Positions 9,910 to 20,775 of a DNA stretch of 64,000 nucleotides are shown in pieces. The position numbers and the translations under genes were made by a program. Numbering within the stretch: the stretch's first letter is position 1; each line of letters begins with the position of its first letter. This DNA comes from Gymnogyps californianus (Eukaryota; Chordata; Aves; Accipitriformes; Cathartidae). The notes beneath the pieces are model-generated. The model was not told the DNA's origin. It saw nothing but the letters and a program-made list of their open reading frames with translations, and did not search any database. The stretch covers positions 17,302,937 to 17,366,936 of the forward strand of contig NC_059475.1 of the NCBI RefSeq assembly GCF_018139145.2, written 5' to 3'.

Positions 9910-11380
9910 GCAGTAACTTTTGTTGATGCCTGTTTGTGGAGCGGGCAGTGGTGTAGTGGCTTAAAAAGAGTGGGTAAGCTCAGCTTTTTGGTGCCCTGGA
10001 CTGGGCAGTGGGAGGTGGAGAAAGCCCAGATAACCCATTTGCGTTTGACCTCGTCTCCCAGCCAGGGAGGGAAAGTGTGTTGAGGTCCAATTCTGGTCAG
10101 CGGTGGAAATAGAAAAGCCTACCACAGCTTGGATAAGTGCTCCTTTTGAAGTGCTTTCTCATATAATCGAGTAATGGTGGCTACAGAAGGCGCAAGAGCT
10201 CCCTGCAACAATAAAATGCTGCTGTTTGTTTGCTAACACCCCCCGTCCTTCCCCCGGCCCCCATAGCTTAGTGCTGTGCTAGGGCAGAAAACTGGATTTT
10301 TGATTTTGGAATAATACAGCGCCGATGCTCCATGGGATTCCTCAGCTTTGCAGCAAAGCAAGCTGAACTCCTCGCTCTGTCCTCTTCCTCCACCTCTGCA
10401 GGCTCTAGATCAAGTTAAATTTCTACAGGATAACTGGGAAGAACAGAGATGGTCTTTTCCTATAGCACCTGCACCAAGAAGCTTGGGGAAAAAAGCAGCT
10501 AATTTTTTGGAAAAAAAGTACTGAAGTTTTATCTTGTGAGGCTCAATTATCACTCACTAACCTGGGCTTCCTCGAGAGCAACGCTGCAGCACACAACTCA
10601 GCTCTGGCAGTCAGGACTATGAGCTTCGCAGGCAAAGTACTCGCTACTAGTGCTCTAAACTTGGTAATTTCAATCAGGTAATTTCCCCTTCCTAATATCA
10701 GTGCAATTCTTGCAGGAGACTTTGTACTAGAGGAAGTTGCAAAGCATGTAATTACAAGCAGCCTGTAGTAAGAAAGAGAAAGACTCAGTACAGGGGAAAA
10801 AAAAAAAACCTGGAAAGAGTGTTGGCCCCCGTTTCTGGAAGTAGCAGGGAGAGTCTGGCACTGCAGCGTGCTACATTGAGGCTTTGCATCCTCCTTGCAT
10901 GCTGCTGGCAGCTATGCTGCTGCCCGCTGGGCTCATGCAGAGGCAGGGTTGAACATGATTGAGCTGTGGATGTAGCAAACCTTTGGCCACAGCATTTGAA
11001 AGCCTTTGGCCTCGATCCCCCTCTAGTACAAGAATGCCAGAGGTGCATTTAATGCAGCAAAATGACACTCAGATGTGTTTTACCCCAATTTTCCTCGGTA
11101 CTGTTACAGGGGGGTGAAATAAAAGGCCAAACCAGAGCACAGGCACTGGCTCCTGATCCCCTTTTAGTTCCAGTGAATCCAAGCAGGAATGCTGACTGAC
11201 AACAGCTGAGGATCTGGAGCTATTGCCTGCAATGACAGCCACCGCTGTGGAGGGAAACCCGATAGCTCTCAGGGTCCTGCAACTGCCAGTTGCTCCAGCA
11301 CAGCTCCAAGGCCTTTGCAAACCAATTTGTCCATTACTCTAGATGCAAATGTTGATGAAATGCAAGGTATTGCTCAAACG
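9910..11380. other. Convergent spacer between PHLDA2 and SLC22A18
   Basis: About 1.5 kb separates the two 3' ends. I see no exon, RNA gene or recognisable repeat. The tail-to-tail arrangement matches the mammalian locus. Confidence 0.6.
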
Positions 11381-11382
11381 GT

Positions 11383-11388
11383 TTTATT
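11383..11388 (-). terminator. SLC22A18: SLC22A18 poly(A) signal, distal
   Basis: TTTATT on the + strand reads AATAAA on the - strand, 85 bases after the stop codon of SLC22A18. Together with the proximal hexamer at 11427-11432 it suggests a very short 3'UTR. Confidence 0.5.
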
Positions 11389-11426
11389 CCGGGTTTACGG
11401 AATAAAAAATAAAACTCAAGAACATC

Positions 11427-11432
11427 TTTATT
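11427..11432 (-). terminator. SLC22A18: SLC22A18 poly(A) signal, proximal
   Basis: This is an AATAAA on the - strand, 41 bases after the stop codon. Either this or the signal at 11383-11388 could end the transcript. Confidence 0.55.
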
Positions 11433-11472
11433 TCTATGGAAAAAATAAGGGGGTTGCTTTCTTGCAACTGAA

Positions 11473-11660
11473 TTACTGGCTTTTCATCTCTTTCAGTGGG
11501 ATTTTACTCTTTAAGAGGTAAACAAACAAACCTATATTGACAATTAGCTGTAAATAGCCGAAGGAGGAGACTCCAAATTGTTTGTATAAAACTCCACCAA
11601 TGGTTGGGCCCACCGTCCGGGTCAAGGGCTGCACTGAGGCGCAAATCCCAAGCATGGTAC
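11473..11660 (-). CDS. SLC22A18: SLC22A18 terminal coding exon
   Basis: This exon gives the last 61 residues plus the stop TAA (11473-11475). The acceptor is TCCTAG|GT. The first two bases complete a Gly codon split with the previous exon. The peptide starts TMLGICASVQPLTRT, followed by the MFS signature-like VGPTIGGVLYKQFG and a last membrane segment (about YLQLIVNIGLFVYLL), then a short basic cytoplasmic tail ending KEMKSQ. The same order of motifs ends mammalian SLC22A18 (ORCTL2/TSSC5/BWR1A), an MFS transporter suggested to carry organic cations. The reading frame continues upstream into intron sequence, but the splice site, phase and protein similarity fix the exon start. Confidence 0.92.
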
Positions 11661-14600
11661 CTAGGAGAGATGGCAGAGACACAGACATCAGGGTGAGAGC
11701 AAGTCTTGGGATGGAAAAGCAGAGAAGAGTACGGGGGATCCCCTTCGTCCCTGATGGCGTTCCCCGCAGTAGTAGCAAATCACTTAAAATAATCTCTTGC
11801 ATTAATTTATAGAGGTCCAATCAGGGTTTGTTAAGGCTCGGGACTCCTGGAGGCATGGGGACTAGTTTCCACCATGAGCCAGCTCAGCTCTTTACTGAGC
11901 AGTCCAGATAATCGTAACGCTGCCCAAAAGGCAAGCCGGTGCTCACTGCTGCCTTCACCAGGGTCCAAGGATGCCTTTGGCCCCAGAAGATGCTCCTGAA
12001 CATTGCACCCAGCAGGGCTGGTAACTACTGCATGGGGTTAGGGATGGAGAGGTAATTTCTAGGGTTGTGTTCGAGACTTCCAAGCAAATCACTCAGATTC
12101 TTCCAATATCGTAATTACCCGAGGGGGCCCTGTTCCACCCAAGCTACTATTGCTGTTTATTCTCTAGTGTGGGACAGGGGAACAGCTCTCGAGGGCTTAG
12201 CAAGAACAAGAGGTTTAGGTCTAACTAGGTCTTTAAGAATGAATAAATAAAACCACAGAAAAAGACTGAACCTCCTTGAGATACTCCCCCACCCCCTTTG
12301 CAAAAAGAACGGATATTTCAATTTGGATGGAAATGCAAGCCCTTCACCTGGCTGGGCCAGTTCCCCTTCCAGCAGCTCTCCCATTTGCATTGTTAACAGG
12401 AACCTGGTAGATGGGGAAGCACCTCCAGTTTGGCAAAGGCAGGTTTTTTCCACATGCAGATGGACGGCCAGGATGTCCCATGGGATGCAAAGCTGGCCCC
12501 CACGCAGCTGGTGCGCTCTTTGCCCTGTGGTCTTCGTGCAGGACAGCTATCATGCTCAGGGGAGCAGAAAATACCCAGCCAGCCAGAAAATCATTAGCCC
12601 CCAACACTGGGAGGAAGGGCAAGCTGGCAGCATATGCAAGAAACTTGTGTCCTACTCTGAAATGATGTTTGCAATTTTTTTTTTTAATATCAGCACGATT
12701 ATTTGGGCTGTTGGCATCAATTTTCCACCAAGACATGCGTTGAGGCATTGCTGCTGCACAAGGCTAGCAGCGTCTGGGAAGGATGAGGAGGATGCTGTCC
12801 CGCATGTAAGAAGATGTGGAGCCTAGTGTGATACTTAACGTGGGTAGCCACGGGGAAATGATCCCCGGCTCTGAGAGAGAAGAGGCAGCCAGGTGTTCGT
12901 GTAATGCCAGCCAGCGACTGCTGGGCTTTTATCAGCATGCTTAAAATACTTGTGCAATGAGCCCAAGCCAAGGGTGTAGCCATGTGGAGAGGGAAATCTC
13001 CCGGGAAGCGCTGCCGAGCGCTCCTCCCGCGCATAGGAACACAAAGGCGATGGGTGGGACCTCACCTTGACCTTTTGCCAATGGGAACCATCCCACAACC
13101 ACCAAACTTTCTGGGCAGGTTTTGCAATTATTTTTTCCCCTCTAGGTATTTGAATTAAACTAATTACTACGTACAATTGCCAAACTGGCTCTTATGATTG
13201 AGGAGGCACTTTTTTTCCTTTCCTTTTTTTTTTCTGGAGCAGAAATCCATTCTCTTAAAAGGCCAGGCTCTCCCTCTGCACTTCTCCAACATGTTGCTGA
13301 GAAAGATAATTTCTCTTTAATGGGCTTAAATTAGATTCCTCGTGTCAGACGCCCTCAAGCTTTGGGACATTGTAAATCTCAGCACTGCAGCGTGGCCCTG
13401 GCTCTGTTGCAAAGCTGCGCATGTGATGGATCTTATTTAAGGCAAGACCTTTAACTGGCACAAGTCACCACGTCAGCAGAAAAATTCCTGCGTCACTTCG
13501 CACAGCTCTGCCAACACACATACTCACCTTCTTCATCACAGGTATCCCACTTTCTGCACCTTCCCTGCCCTTTTTTCTCCCTCCCCAGCTTTTTTCCCCC
13601 TTTTCCCATACCTGACATGACCTGTCCTGGCCAGAAGCCCATCCTCCCCTCCTGCCACAGCCCTCCTCTCCTCCCGCAGGTTTCAGGGTTGGGTGCTGGC
13701 AGCTCCCCAAGCCAGGCGGCTCCGTCCCTCCTCCCTCCCTCCGCTGTGCTGGGCGTCCCAGCTCGCCCTCCTTTCCAGCTCACATCCTGTTGCCGTGCTT
13801 AGATGATGGTGCTGGCCCAGATCAGCCACACGCCCGCAGGGCAATCGCAGGGTCTGATTTAACAATTAGGTCATCGCTGCCAGCCTTCGAACCAGCAAAG
13901 CCTGAGCAAAGCTAGGGGGTTCACTGCACTGAGCCCCGCCTGGCTGCAAGATCTCCTCCTAAGGTTTTGAGTCTGACGCGCAAATAAAATCACAAAAAGT
14001 GGGCCTGTTACGCAGGGAGGCTCTGCTGGGCTTCCTCCCTCCCTCGCCCAAGGGCAGGGGGCTCTGTGCAGAAACAAGACCTCCATTCTTGGGGAGGGAC
14101 CGGGGTTGACAAGGAGTGCTTGTGCAGATGCAAGTCCCCCTGGGCTTGGGGCTGCCCTCCTACGAGCTCGCACGCCCAGCTGAACAGCACGTGCACGTGG
14201 GGCAGAATTTTCCCTTCCTGCCTTTGAAGATGAGGAGAGGGGAAAAAAAAAATATCAAAGGGAAACGGATGAAATCATTTCCGCTATCTTCACTTCAGTG
14301 CAAAGCCCCAGCCATAAGCAAAGAACAAGTGGCAAACTCATCAGCCTCGGTAGGAAGTGACCTTGGATCAGTCCTGAAAGCAGGATGATGGATGGAAGGG
14401 CTGGTGCCATCCTATGTCCCACTGTTCCCTTTCCGAGACACCTATTTAAAAGGCAAGGATGGGTGACTCAGTGTCTAGCAAGGGCGGACAGGTTATCCTC
14501 CTGCAACGCCCCATCCGTTCCAGCCCCACGATGAGACAGACACCCAAGTTCAGTCCAAACTTCAGCTCCTCGGAAAGCCTCTCCCTGGCTCAAAGAAAAA

Positions 14601-16778
14601 CCTCCATGGGCTCTACTGGCCCCAGGCTGGCAAAAACATCAGGAAAAGACAGCAGCAAGGCTCAAAAGTGATGTTTCCAAAGGCAAATCCTCAATGTGTG
14701 ATTTCCTTGCATTAACTAAAAGTTGTTGCAAGCTAGTGCTCAGGTTTTTGACAGAGCGTCAGCGAGGCTTTTTCATAAAGCCAGATTTTCACACTCTTAG
14801 AAAAGTGGGGATTTCTAACGTGCCACCAAAATGCTCGCTTTGCAGAGTCGGTCTCGGGCTTGCATAGGAAGGAGCAGCCTTTTAGTTGCTGTACGGGTGG
14901 AGCAGCCGTTGCGGGGTGCCACCCACGGCCAGAGACGGATGGCAGGCATTTTAATAGCTGCATTTCTCTGCGAGACACCCACGCCGTCACTGCCACAGCT
15001 GCTGCGGAGAGGCAGCTTGCTGGCTCTGCTGCGTCAGGCATTCCTGCCTTCGCCCCGGCCCCTGCCTGGGTGCGTCCAAAACAAGCACAAAACCATCAGA
15101 TGCCTCTTCCCTCGGAAACGTTGCAAGGAGAAAGCACGGTTTGAAAGGTGAGGGCCAGGGAGGAGCTGCAGAGACAAGGTTTTCCCCCAGCACCGCGATC
15201 CTCTGTGCCAGCAACATCCCTCTTTGGCATGCCCAGTTTCGAGCCAGCTGTAGCTCTGCCATTCGTAGTAGCACTTGGCATGGCATCAACCCAGCATGGA
15301 TGGGCTGGAGAAAGCCCGGATAGCCCATGGCTCCCTGAATGTCCCACAACCCCCTCCTGACCATCTGCACCGCCCTGCGGGCTGCCTCCATCCTGCGCTG
15401 CCGTCCTGCCCTGCCATGCGGAGAGCATCCGTCCCACCGAGGTGCAGGCTGACCTAACAACATACGCAAGCAGGGAGCAGGGTGAGGCAACGAAACCCAT
15501 TTTCCTCTCTGACTGAAGCTTGCCTCCGGGCTTTAAAAGCCAAGCAATGCTCCGGTTTTCCTCACAAAGCCCCTTTGAGATGAGCCTGGATGAATTCCAG
15601 CTTGGCTGTACATCCCAAAGCCGCTTGGTGCCCTTCCCCCCCAGCTCTCCCTCCTCACATGCATGTCGCTCCAACTCATGAAACAGCAGATTTTCTTCCT
15701 GGCTGAGCAGAGGGGCTGGGACATCCCCAGGCCTCACCTCCCTGGGAACTAAGTGGTCCTCCCAGGTAGAAGTATTGCACTCGGAAATCGCAGGCTCCCA
15801 GCATTCGTAGGAGATGCGGTGGTCAGCTCTACAAATAAACTACTAAAGTGACATTTAGAAAAGCTCTTCATTCAGAAGCATCTCAAAAGTGCTTTATAAA
15901 CTTCACTAGTGGGCTGTGCAAACTGTAACTCCCATTCTCGGTAGGATCTGTGCAGAGGTGTCTGCTCAGACAGCTGCTAGGGAAGATGAAGGGTGCAGGC
16001 TGGCATCCCAGAAAGGCTCAGCTAAAGCAGAGAGACTCTCGGGTACCTGGTGAATGCAGCTCTGGGAGCAAACCCTGAAAGAGCTTGAGCAAAAGACACC
16101 AAACTGGGTTAACCCAGCTCCATCCTGGGACAAACTCAGCAAGGCTCCCATGACAATAATGTAGGCATATTTCCTTCATCGACAGAACTAAAAACCCAGG
16201 TATAAAGATTTGTGTGTCTGCCACTGTGTTATTTCAGCCATCTTGTACAGAGAAATATAGTAACTCTTTGAGTGAAACACCGCCAAAACATAGAAAGGGG
16301 GGCAATTACTGCATCAGGCAAAGCATGTTTCCAAAGGGCGATCCAGAACACCCTCCTGAGATGCCCTAAGTTAAAAGGTGTGAACGAGCAGCCCTTTCAG
16401 TCACCGTCATGGTGGAAAAGCAGCTTTTTTTTTTTTTAAAAACATATCTTGGCTTCCCATGGAAAGGAGAGTTGGGGAAAGCCTTCCCTTACTGCGCCCG
16501 CCACTATGGATGTCAGCAGGTGGCACAGGACCAGGAGCACTGGGTCGCAGGAAGCTTGCTCAATGTTGTTCAAGCTCATCCTGTACTAGCACCACTGGTC
16601 CCCGTTCATCTGCTCTGCTGACACTCATCGCACGCAACTGCCAAGCCAGATCTGCTGGGGAACTGGGCATTTGCCATGAACGTGCCCTAGTGCTCGATAG
16701 CAGTGGTGTGAGCTGGGAAGCACCTGATGGACTCAAAACCGAGAAAAGACCAGTCTGATCTTTTTTGATGAGTCTTAC
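11661..16778 (-). other. SLC22A18: SLC22A18 intron before the terminal exon
   Basis: This 5.1-kb intron runs from donor GTAAGA (16773-16778 on the + strand) to acceptor TAG at 11661-11663. No other gene or clear repeat was recognised. It includes a strongly pyrimidine-rich block at about 13540-13760. Long frames at 15096-15737 and 14987-15490 (- strand) have no recognisable protein features. Confidence 0.8.
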
Positions 16779-16899
16779 CAGTGTCAGAGGAGGGGACAGC
16801 CTTGGTGAGGATGCTGTCGGTGATGGTGCCCAGCATGCTGAAGGCGAACACCAGCGGCACCGCAATGATGCAGTAGTGCCACACGGTCCTCATCAGGGC
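16779..16899 (-). CDS. SLC22A18: SLC22A18 coding exon, second from the 3' end
   Basis: This is a 121-bp exon with acceptor CCTTAG and donor GTAAGA. It starts in phase 0 and ends with one base (G) of a split Gly codon. It encodes ALMRTVWHYC, a hydrophobic helix (about IIAVPLVFAFSMLGTITDSI), then LTKAVPSSDTG. The SDTG end followed by TMLG in the next exon is the same junction as in mammalian SLC22A18. Confidence 0.92.
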
Positions 16900-17319
16900 C
16901 TAAGGGACAGGACACAACGGATCACAGATCATTAGAGAGCACAAGCAGTGACTTTGTAGCAAGAAACAACCTAGAAAAACATCACAAGTCAAACCCATGA
17001 CTTAGGTAATTTGTGGGAGCCACAACTGATACATGATGGTGTGGCTTTGGCCATTGCGGGGTCTTTCATAGCCCACCATTTGTCTGCAGCGAATTATTCC
17101 AAGCATGCGCAGCAAGTAGCAAATGATACCCTACAATCTAGCAGCACGTTTCTCCGGCACTGCTGTGGGTATTTTTAGCGTCTGGGAATTAGTGACGTCC
17201 CTGCACCCTTCCCCCCGTCTTCTGTCTCTTGTCCAACTCCTGAGGAAACGTTGAACAGCAGATGCATGTGGTGTACTTCAGGAAGCATCCATTACTTATA
17301 CAAAACAGCCTAGAGAAGG

Positions 17320-17590
17320 CATTTCAGCTCATTATCATAAATAATTAAAACTAAACTGAGCTTGTCAAAATAAATGAGCGCGGTGTATTATGTAACGCCG
17401 TACCTTTGGGATTTCTAATCCTGTTCTGCTGCTTCCTTGCTAATAAATTCACCAAATTCAGTAATCTGGAATAGGTCTTCTGGCCATAAGTGCACATGAG
17501 CGAGCATAATTAGGGAGAGTAATGATTTTGTTATTGCACATATTCTTAGCGGAGACATCCCTCCAGCTGTTTAATACTGAAACAAAAGCG
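17320..17590. promoter_or_regulatory. Candidate conserved intronic element
   Basis: The block combines several TAAT/ATTA cores with CpG-containing unique sequence (for example GAGCGCGG and TAACGCCG) and shows no repeat character. Such texture is common in vertebrate conserved non-coding elements. This is a judgement by eye only. A multi-bird alignment would decide it. Confidence 0.25.
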
Positions 17591-18840
17591 GTGAGGCTCC
17601 CTAAGCCGTGGGGCTAGAGCAGCTCTCGGCTCATTCACAAGCCCTGCTGGTCAAATGAATGGATTTCTCTGGGGCATGGAAAGGAAATTCCCCCTTTCTT
17701 GCAAGTCTCCTACCTTCACCCGTGTCTCAAGGTGTGTTATTGCGGCTGGAAAACATTTCTGTCGCTGGTTTAGCCAGAAGTTTCATTCTCTGGAGTTCTC
17801 TCTCCTAAGATCTGGTCCCTGCCTCTCGGCTACAGAAGATGGAGAAGCCCAGAGACTTTGCTCACTAATGACTTGGAAATATTGAGGTTTATTCCTAGTT
17901 CCCCTCTAGAGTCACACACAGCCAGGTTTCTCTCCTCGGAGGGGCTCTTTACCTACGTTTTGGTTAAGATCTAGGCACTTCTGATTAAGGAGCCAGAGAA
18001 CAAAGACAGAGGAACAGGTATTTGGTACATAAACACTCAGACGGAGGGAGAATAATTCCTTGCTAGGGCAAATGTCATTGCAGGACAACATTGCAGAGCT
18101 CATAGGAAAAAACAGTTTTAACCCCATCCTGCTTTGTACGAATTCCATCATGGGCTGAAGCAAGTGGGCAGAAAAGAGCAGAGTCACGTCTGTGCCTCCT
18201 GTAAAACCAGGGGAAATGGCTCCTCAGTCCCCTGGGGACTTGGAAAGGACCAAGCCAGGCAGAGCCTGGTCTCTGCTACTCCTCAGCCACTGGGTAGGTA
18301 GCAGTCTTTTTGACCTGAGCAGGTCTGAAGGCATTTTTCAGGTGAGGGAGGCAGAACCAAGAGTTTCAGCAGACAGGCTCAAAAAGCAAACGCCTGGGAA
18401 ACACAGGCAGTGAGGCAGGATGAGGCACAGCCGTGCCTTCAGACAAAGGAAAAACTTCCCCATTGCAACCGCCAAGCCCTCCTACACCCCTGCCCACGTA
18501 CTCCCGGCTTGCATCTGCAGATCAGACACTGGCTCTCCCCTCCTCTCCTTTTCCAGGTGTTACCGCCGAGCTCCCAGCCCACCCCTTCCCTTCTCCAGCT
18601 GCCAATTGCTGGGAACATCCTGCAGCCTCTTCCCAGGTGCCCTGCTGGCTGTCTGCTGCCGCTGGTGCCAGCCTTCCAAAAACGCTTCAGCCCACCTCCT
18701 GGCGATATGAAGATGGGTTTTGGAGTGTCTTTTATTAACAGCTAGCCTTTCTCCTCGCTTCCACCCTTTGGGGAGGGGACCTGCTTCATTTGGAGGCCAG
18801 ATGCAGCAAGGGCACAGCGGGCAGGATGCTCCTCCACTGG

Positions 18841-19040
18841 CGGCTGCGCAGGATTAAAATCTTCACGCATTAATCATGCATTTGGGGCCTGCTGCTGTGA
18901 CGGCACTCATCCCCACCGAGACGGAAAGCCACCCCAGAAACAGATGTTTTCTCAGCAGCCGCTTGAACAGAGCGCTTTTTAATAAGGCATCCCCGGCAAA
19001 GAGGATCGCAGCTGCGTATGCCTATGAATAGTTCTTAAGG
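18841..19040. promoter_or_regulatory. Candidate conserved intronic element
   Basis: This is unique sequence with GCATTAATCATGCAT-type homeodomain/POU-like cores next to CpG-bearing motifs, and no visible repeat. It is suggested as a regulatory element only by its composition. Confidence 0.22.
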
Positions 19041-20673
19041 GAAGTCATTGCTGACCCTTGTCCCCAGGCCTGTGCTGTCAGGATGTCCACAGCCCTCTGG
19101 GCTTGGTGTAATTGCCAACTCTAAAACAATTTCCCCTCCTGGCTCCCCTCCCCATGCAGCTGATGTGAGCCTCCCTGCACTGGGACATTAGCCGCTGGAA
19201 GCCGTGCCACCCCTTTTGCCCCTCCACGGCCATCGAGGCTTTCTCTCCTACCTCCAGCCACCTCCAGACTTCCCTCTCAGTGAGACCTCAGTGCATAAAA
19301 GCCATTTACTCCATGTTGCTCCTCTGCCTGATTCCCATGGGACTGGGCTTTGGCACGGGGAGCTGGTCCCAGCAGCACCCTGCCCTGCACCCAGTTAGGG
19401 GTGCTCAGGTCTCCAGACGGACCAGGTCCACCTTGGTCCCACCTAATTGCTCCCACCCATGACCAGAAAACAATGGCGAGACCTTCAAAGCCCTTCCTGG
19501 ATCATGCTCAGGAGCACCAAGCCCTGTGCAGATGTTCGATGCTAAGGGGGCACATCGATGCCATCCAAAACCACATGACACCAGCCGGGAGGGACCCTTC
19601 CCAAGCATCCTACCACCCAGCACTGTCTCCGCGAGCCCCAAAATCCCAGAGGGGGGACTGCGCTCCATCTGCAGAGCCAACCCTTGGTCTGCATCCATTC
19701 TCCCTTCCCAGCCTCATCTCAGACATGCGATTTAGCCTCAGATTAGCTAAGGTGTGTAGGTGCCTCATCTCATCCGTATAGCTGGGAACCACAAGCCTCA
19801 ATACCCTCTAGGATTTGGCCCTGACCTCCTTGTGGCTGCGGCGTGGTTGTGGGAACGGCACCCATCCTACCCGCACCGGAGGGAGCACCGGCGCCCCGGC
19901 AGCAAGGCTCGAGGCCAAACCCTACAGGGAATGTCGAAAGGCTGACACAGCTTGACCGTCCTTTGGGCCCATCTCACTGATGGGGACTGGTGCGCACCCT
20001 ACCTCTGTCCCATGACCTGTGCAGAGCTATCGGTTCCCTGAACATGGCTTATCTGAGCAAACACGATTACTGGCAGAGCTGCCTACGTCAACTTGGTTTT
20101 CCAATTACCATTTGAGATTGGCATCAACTGTCACCCATGCAGACATAACCAGCGACGGGTAACATGACTTATCCCAAAACGGAGGAACAAAATTATTGCC
20201 TTGCTACCTCCTTCCCCAAATACTCTCAGCTTAGGGGAATTAGGCAAAAACAGAGCCCTAGAAGAAGAGCAGATAGATAACCTCTGCTGTCTCGCAGCAG
20301 CATACAACCGCAATGATTTTCCCCCCCATCATCTTCATTTACTTTCTGGGTAGTTCAGGAAATGCAGTCGCTGACAAGACTGAGGGCAGGATTTCTATGC
20401 AAAGTCAGTGACTCAGGAGGGACTTAACGAGCTTCTGTGCGAGATTAGGTTTTTTTTAATCCCTGTAACTATTACTCATGCGGCTCTATCGTTATTTGGC
20501 GCAGTGCTTACACTGAGTGTGGCTGTGTTTGCACAGAGGCCCAGAGCCCTCCCGAGGACCACCCAGCAAAGCCAGAGGTGGCATTTCAATGGGCAGAGCT
20601 TGCAGCCTGGTCTCACAGACCTTGTGCTGCTGTTATTAAAAGGCACCATGGATGATTTCATGCCGAGCCTTAC

Positions 20674-20775
20674 CATGCCTAGGCCCATGCCAGCAAAGAC
20701 GAAGACGCTGAGCCTGAGCAGGGTTCTCTCTGTGCAGTGTTTAGTGAGTTTTCCAATGACCAGACCCTGGACAAC
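20674..20775 (-). CDS. SLC22A18: SLC22A18 coding exon, third from the 3' end
   Basis: This is a 102-bp phase-0 exon of exactly 34 codons, with acceptor TCCTAG and donor GTAAGG. It encodes VVQGLVIGKLTKHCTERTLL followed by RLSVFVFAGMGLGM. The QGLVIGKL string is the MFS loop that matches mammalian SLC22A18 at the same exon position. The second half is a membrane helix that continues into the next exon. Confidence 0.93.

Larger units (their letters stand above)
16900..20673 (-). other. SLC22A18: SLC22A18 intron
   Basis: This 3.8-kb intron runs from donor GTAAGG next to 20674 to acceptor TAG next to 16899. It contains AT-rich, homeodomain-site-like blocks at about 17320-17590 and 18841-19040 (annotated separately). 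No other exon was recognised. Confidence 0.8.

Noticed and set aside
14987..15737. Two long - strand frames (167 and 213 residues) in an SLC22A18 intron
   Set aside because: No recognisable motif, no plausible splice signals joining to SLC22A18, and Cys/Trp/Pro usage typical of chance frames.
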